A stretch of DNA of 64,000 nucleotides from Sphingopyxis sp. L1A2A. GTDB lineage: Bacteria; Pseudomonadota; Alphaproteobacteria; Sphingomonadales; Sphingomonadaceae. Location: positions 124,001 through 188,000 of the forward strand of contig NZ_SCOT01000001.1 in assembly GCF_005502465.1 (NCBI RefSeq). The letters run 5' to 3'. Shown one piece after another: positions 61,013 to 64,000 of the stretch. The notes under the pieces were generated by a model. It saw only the letters and a list, made by a program, of their open reading frames with translations, had not been told where the DNA came from and made no database searches. Each line of letters starts with the position of its first letter. Within the stretch, counting starts at the first letter, position 1. A program made the translations under genes and the position numbers.

Positions 61013-62593
61013 GTGACGGTGCCAGCCTTTCAGCGGATCGCCGACGTCGCGCGGACCAACGCCCGCGAGCGCCCCGACCGCATCCTCTTTCATTTCGAGG
61101 GCCGCGCGACAAATTATGCCGATTTCGACGCGAACAGCAGCCGCGCCGCGAACGCCCTGATCGCCCTCGGCCTCAACCCCGACGACCGCGTCGCCTATCT
61201 CGGCAAGAACAGCGACCTCTATTTCGAACTGGTGGTCGCGGTGGCCAAGGCGGGCGGGGTGATGACGCCGGTCAATTGGCGGCTCGCGATCCCCGAAATC
61301 GCGTGGATCATCGACAATTGCGGCGCACGCATCCTGTTCGTCGGGCCCGAATTCACCGATCTGGTCGCCGCGAACCGCGACGCTTTTCCCGGCGTCGCGC
61401 ATGTCATCGCGACCGAAGGCGCGGCAAACGGCTTTGCCGATTATCGCAGCTGGCGCGGCGCCTTCCCCGCCACCGATCCCGACGTCCCGCGCAGCGAGCA
61501 GGACGCGGTGATCCAGATGTATACCTCCGGCACCACCGGCAAACCCAAGGGCGCGGTGCTGACCAACGGATCGGTGCTGCGCTCGCAGCTCGACCGCGAT
61601 CCGGCGCTGCAGGCCGATTGGGAGCGGTGGGACGAGGATGACGTCGGCCTGGTCGCGATGCCCTGTTTCCACATCGGCGGCACCGGTTACGGCATCACCG
61701 TGATGACCAATGGCGCGACCGGCGTCATCACCCGCGAGTTCGACCCCGGCGGGGTGCTCGACCTGATCGAGACCTATGGCATCTCGAAAATCTTCATGGT
61801 CCCCGCGGCGATGCAGATCATCGTCAGCCAGCCGCGGGCGCGCGAAGTCGATTTCTCGCGCCTCCGCCACATCGCTTACGGCGCCTCGCCGATCCCGCTC
61901 GACCTCTTGCGCCAGTGCATCGATATTTTCGGCTGCGGCTTCGTCCAGATGTACGGGATGACCGAGACATCGGGCACGATCGCGGCGCTGCCGCCCGAGG
62001 ACCATGACCCCGCGGGCAATGAGCGGATGCGATCGGTCGGCAAGCCGCTGCGCGGGGTCGAGATGCAGGTGATCGACGGCGAGGGTCATGTCCTGCCGCC
62101 GCGCGAAATCGGCGAGATCGCGATCCGCAGCCAGGCGAATATGCGCGAATATTGGGGGCGGCCCGAGGCGACGGCGGAGACGATCGACGGCGATGGCTGG
62201 CTGCGCACCGGCGACGCGGGCTACACCGACGAGGACGGCTATTTCTACCTCCACGACCGGGTCAAGGACATGATCATCTCGGGCGGCGAGAATGTCTACC
62301 CGGCCGAGGTCGAGAATGCGATCTACGGCCACCCCGCGGTCGCCGATGTCGCCGTCGTCGGCGTTCCCGACGCCACATGGGGCGAGGCGGTGAAGGCGTG
62401 CGTCGTGCTGAAGGACGGGACAAGCGCCGACGCCGGCGAGATCATCGGCTGGGCGCGGACCCGAATCGCGGGTTATAAATGCCCCAAATCGGTCGATTTC
62501 ATTGCCGCCTTGCCGCGCAACCCGTCGGGCAAGATCCTGCGCCGCGAGCTGCGCGCGCCCTATTGGGAAGGGCGCGAGCGGCAGATTGGCTAG
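61013..62593 (+). CDS. Acyl-CoA synthetase / AMP-dependent ligase
   Basis: This 526-residue ANL-family ligase activates a carboxylic acid to its CoA thioester. The P-loop YTSGTTGKPKG, the A5 motif MYGMTETSG, WLRTGDAGY with the hinge DRVKDMIISGGENVYPAEVE, and the catalytic Lys in NPSGKILRREL are intact. It starts at GTG 61013 with AGAGGA upstream, 17 bases after the oxygenase gene. It may activate an acid formed after oxidative cleavage. Its stop overlaps the convergent SDR as CTAG. Confidence 0.93.
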   Translation: MTVPAFQRIADVARTNARERPDRILFHFEGRATNYADFDANSSRAANALIALGLNPDDRVAYLGKNSDLYFELVVAVAKAGGVMTPVNWRLAIPEIAWIIDNCGARILFVGPEFTDLVAANRDAFPGVAHVIATEGAANGFADYRSWRGAFPATDPDVPRSEQDAVIQMYTSGTTGKPKGAVLTNGSVLRSQLDRDPALQADWERWDEDDVGLVAMPCFHIGGTGYGITVMTNGATGVITREFDPGGVLDLIETYGISKIFMVPAAMQIIVSQPRAREVDFSRLRHIAYGASPIPLDLLRQCIDIFGCGFVQMYGMTETSGTIAALPPEDHDPAGNERMRSVGKPLRGVEMQVIDGEGHVLPPREIGEIAIRSQANMREYWGRPEATAETIDGDGWLRTGDAGYTDEDGYFYLHDRVKDMIISGGENVYPAEVENAIYGHPAVADVAVVGVPDATWGEAVKACVVLKDGTSADAGEIIGWARTRIAGYKCPKSVDFIAALPRNPSGKILRRELRAPYWEGRERQIG

Positions 62594-63402
62594 CCGTCCT
62601 GCAACTTCGCCATCGCCGCACCGACCGCCGCGGCAATATCGGCCTCCTGCGGATTGCCCCGCAAAGCCAGCCCGCCGTTGGGCTGCAAATTCTCGCCGGT
62701 CACAAACGCCTCGTCGCTCGCCAGCCACAGGCAGGCGTTGGCGACATCCTCCGCCGTATTGAGCCGTCCCAGCGGATAGCGCGGCAGGAAGGCATCGACC
62801 AACCCCGGGGTCGCAAACGCATCCTGCGTCATCGGCGATTCGGTGAACGCCGGCGAGACGATATTCGCCCTGATCCCCGCCGCCCCGAAATCATTGGCGA
62901 CGCAGCGGATCAGCGCCTCCGACCCCGTCTTGGTGCCGATATAGGCGGCATGGTTGCTGATCGGCGATCGCGTCGTCGCTGACGAGACCTGGATGATCGA
63001 TCCGCCGCTCGGCTCGTTCGCCAGCATCGCGCCGACGAACGCCTGGAGGAAATGATGCACCCCGGTGAACTGCAAGGCGACGATCGCCGCCAGCTCATCC
63101 TCGGTCACGTCGAGCAAGGGCTTGAGCAGCCCCCAGCCGCTCGCATTCATCGCGATGTCGACCCCGCCCATCGTCGCTTTCGCCGTATCGGCGAGCGCGA
63201 ACACCGACGCCTTGTCGGTGATGTCGCACAGCGCGGCATGGCCGCCGATTTCGGCCGCAAAGGCGTCGAGCGGCGCCTGTTTGCGCCCCGCCACCAGCAC
63301 CGTCGCCCCTTCGCGCGCAAAGATCCGCGCGGTCACCTGCGCCATATTGCCCGCCGATGCCGCGCCGATGATGACGGCGCGCTTGCCTGCCAGCCTGCCC
63401 AT
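62590..63402 (-). CDS. Atypical short-chain dehydrogenase/reductase
   Basis: This 270-residue SDR has a degenerate cofactor loop (IIGAASAGNMAQ instead of TGxxxGIG). It has MNASG for NNAG and a complete Ser/Tyr/Lys site (VSSATT and AAYIGTKTGSEAL). The loop looks partly like that of enoyl reductases, so cofactor handling may differ. A good ribosome binding site (AAGGAG) precedes ATG 63402. It lies 10 bases after the reductase gene on the same strand. Confidence 0.82.
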   Translation of the reverse strand: MGRLAGKRAVIIGAASAGNMAQVTARIFAREGATVLVAGRKQAPLDAFAAEIGGHAALCDITDKASVFALADTAKATMGGVDIAMNASGWGLLKPLLDVTEDELAAIVALQFTGVHHFLQAFVGAMLANEPSGGSIIQVSSATTRSPISNHAAYIGTKTGSEALIRCVANDFGAAGIRANIVSPAFTESPMTQDAFATPGLVDAFLPRYPLGRLNTAEDVANACLWLASDEAFVTGENLQPNGGLALRGNPQEADIAAAVGAAMAKLQDG

Positions 63403-63412
63403 GTCGATCTCC

Positions 63413-64000
63413 TTATAGTTGCAACAATTGCTTGCCGCGGTTCTGCCCGCTGAACAGGCGCTTCAGCGTCGCCGGGGCGTTTTCAAACCCCTGCTGCACA
63501 TCCTCGCGATAGGTCAGCCGCCCATCCTGGACGAACCCCTCGAGCCGCTTGCGGATCGCGGGAAATTCGGCCGCCCAATCGAGCACGATAAAGCCCGCCA
63601 TCGTGCCGCGCCGAAAGACCAGATTGAAATAATTCTGCGGCCCGGCGGGCAGCGACCCGGTTTCGTAGCGGCTGATCCCGCCGCAGATCGCGATCCGCGC
63701 CCCGGTCGCAATCTCGCCGAGCATGTCGTTGAGGATCGCGCCGCCGACATTGTCGAAAATGACATCGACCCCGCCGGGGCAATGGTCCCTGATCTGCCGC
63801 CGCACATCGCCCGCCTTGTAGTCGATCGCGGCGTCATAGCCTGCTTCGTCGACCAGCCAGCGGCACTTGTCCTCGCCGCCCGCGATTCCGACCACCCGGC
63901 ACCCCGCGATCTTGGCGAGCTGGCCGACGACCGATCCGGTGGCCCCCGCCGCGCCCGACACCAACACCGTATCGCCCGCGACCGGGCGCGCGACCTTGAA
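63413..64000 (-). CDS. Zinc-independent medium-chain reductase (MDR), 5' end outside window
   Basis: The visible 196 C-terminal residues are those of an NADP-dependent oxidoreductase of the curcumin reductase/prostaglandin reductase type: SGAAGATGSVVGQLAKIAGC as NADP-binding fold, VIFDNVGGAILND, AICGGISRYE and PQNYFNLVFRR. The frame is open to the window edge, so the start lies upstream at higher coordinates. Such enzymes reduce alpha,beta-unsaturated carbonyls. It forms a unit with the atypical SDR. Confidence 0.88.
   Translation of the reverse strand, partial: FKVARPVAGDTVLVSGAAGATGSVVGQLAKIAGCRVVGIAGGEDKCRWLVDEAGYDAAIDYKAGDVRRQIRDHCPGGVDVIFDNVGGAILNDMLGEIATGARIAICGGISRYETGSLPAGPQNYFNLVFRRGTMAGFIVLDWAAEFPAIRKRLEGFVQDGRLTYREDVQQGFENAPATLKRLFSGQNRGKQLLQL

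Overview
The window is GC-rich DNA with dense, often overlapping genes, frequent GTG starts and codons ending in G or C. The imuA-imuB-dnaE2 SOS cassette, a 273-residue flagellin, TonB receptors, a ManD-type mannonate dehydratase and many short-chain dehydrogenases point to an alphaproteobacterium of the Sphingomonadales, most like Sphingopyxis. The species is inferred from protein character only. I saw no tRNA, rRNA, CRISPR array, insertion sequence or prophage gene.

Bases 1-5541 hold the damage-inducible mutagenesis operon imuA-imuB-dnaE2, with most of a LexA box at the left edge. Bases 5542-5869 have no gene; they hold a 30-bp inverted repeat and the flagellin terminator. Bases 5870-37015 are an almost complete flagellar island: fliC (minus); fliE-F-G-H-I-J-K-L-M-N-O-P-Q-R-flhB (plus); fliD-fliS (plus); a sigma-54 activator, motB, motA and flgL-K-J-I-H-G-F-E-D-C-B (minus); then flgA, flgM with a FlgN-like gene, and a lytic transglycosylase-flhA-fliA operon (plus). 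The promoters form a readable cascade. Three -24/-12 sigma-54 promoters sit before fliE, before the divergent flgB/flgA pair and before the transglycosylase-flhA-fliA operon, so four promoter sequences in all. Each is 75-120 bp from a GTCA-N6-TGAC type box that the activator could bind. Four FliA-type promoters (TAAN-N14-NCCGTTAN) precede fliC, fliD, flgM and motA. FlgD, FlgE, FlgJ and FlgH are all reduced or altered compared with enteric proteins.

Bases 37085-38988 carry four minus-strand genes that may form one unit: a membrane-anchored LuxR-type protein, an unknown 126-residue protein whose ribosome binding site lies in an AU-rich hairpin, a small membrane protein and a MarR-type regulator. 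Bases 39165-44677 are a uronate or acidic-glycan locus: GntR regulator, DUF4861 protein, ManD, GH105-type hydrolase and alginate-lyase-family protein, with a GntR-type operator between the divergent arms.

Bases 44674-64000 are catabolic. A thiolase, a methylsuccinyl-CoA-dehydrogenase-like acyl-CoA dehydrogenase and a CoA transferase resembling 2-methylfumaryl-CoA isomerase suggest C5-dicarboxyl-CoA chemistry. Next come an Lrp regulator divergent from a leucine-dehydrogenase-type gene, which is coupled to a small ACT-like protein. Then follow an ene-reductase, several SDRs, a ThuA-like protein and a GMC oxidoreductase. A TonB receptor, a carotenoid/stilbene cleavage oxygenase and an acyl-CoA ligase form a tight operon. 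The last two genes are an SDR and a 5'-truncated medium-chain reductase. Four convergent gene pairs in this part overlap by exactly 4 bp at their stop codons.
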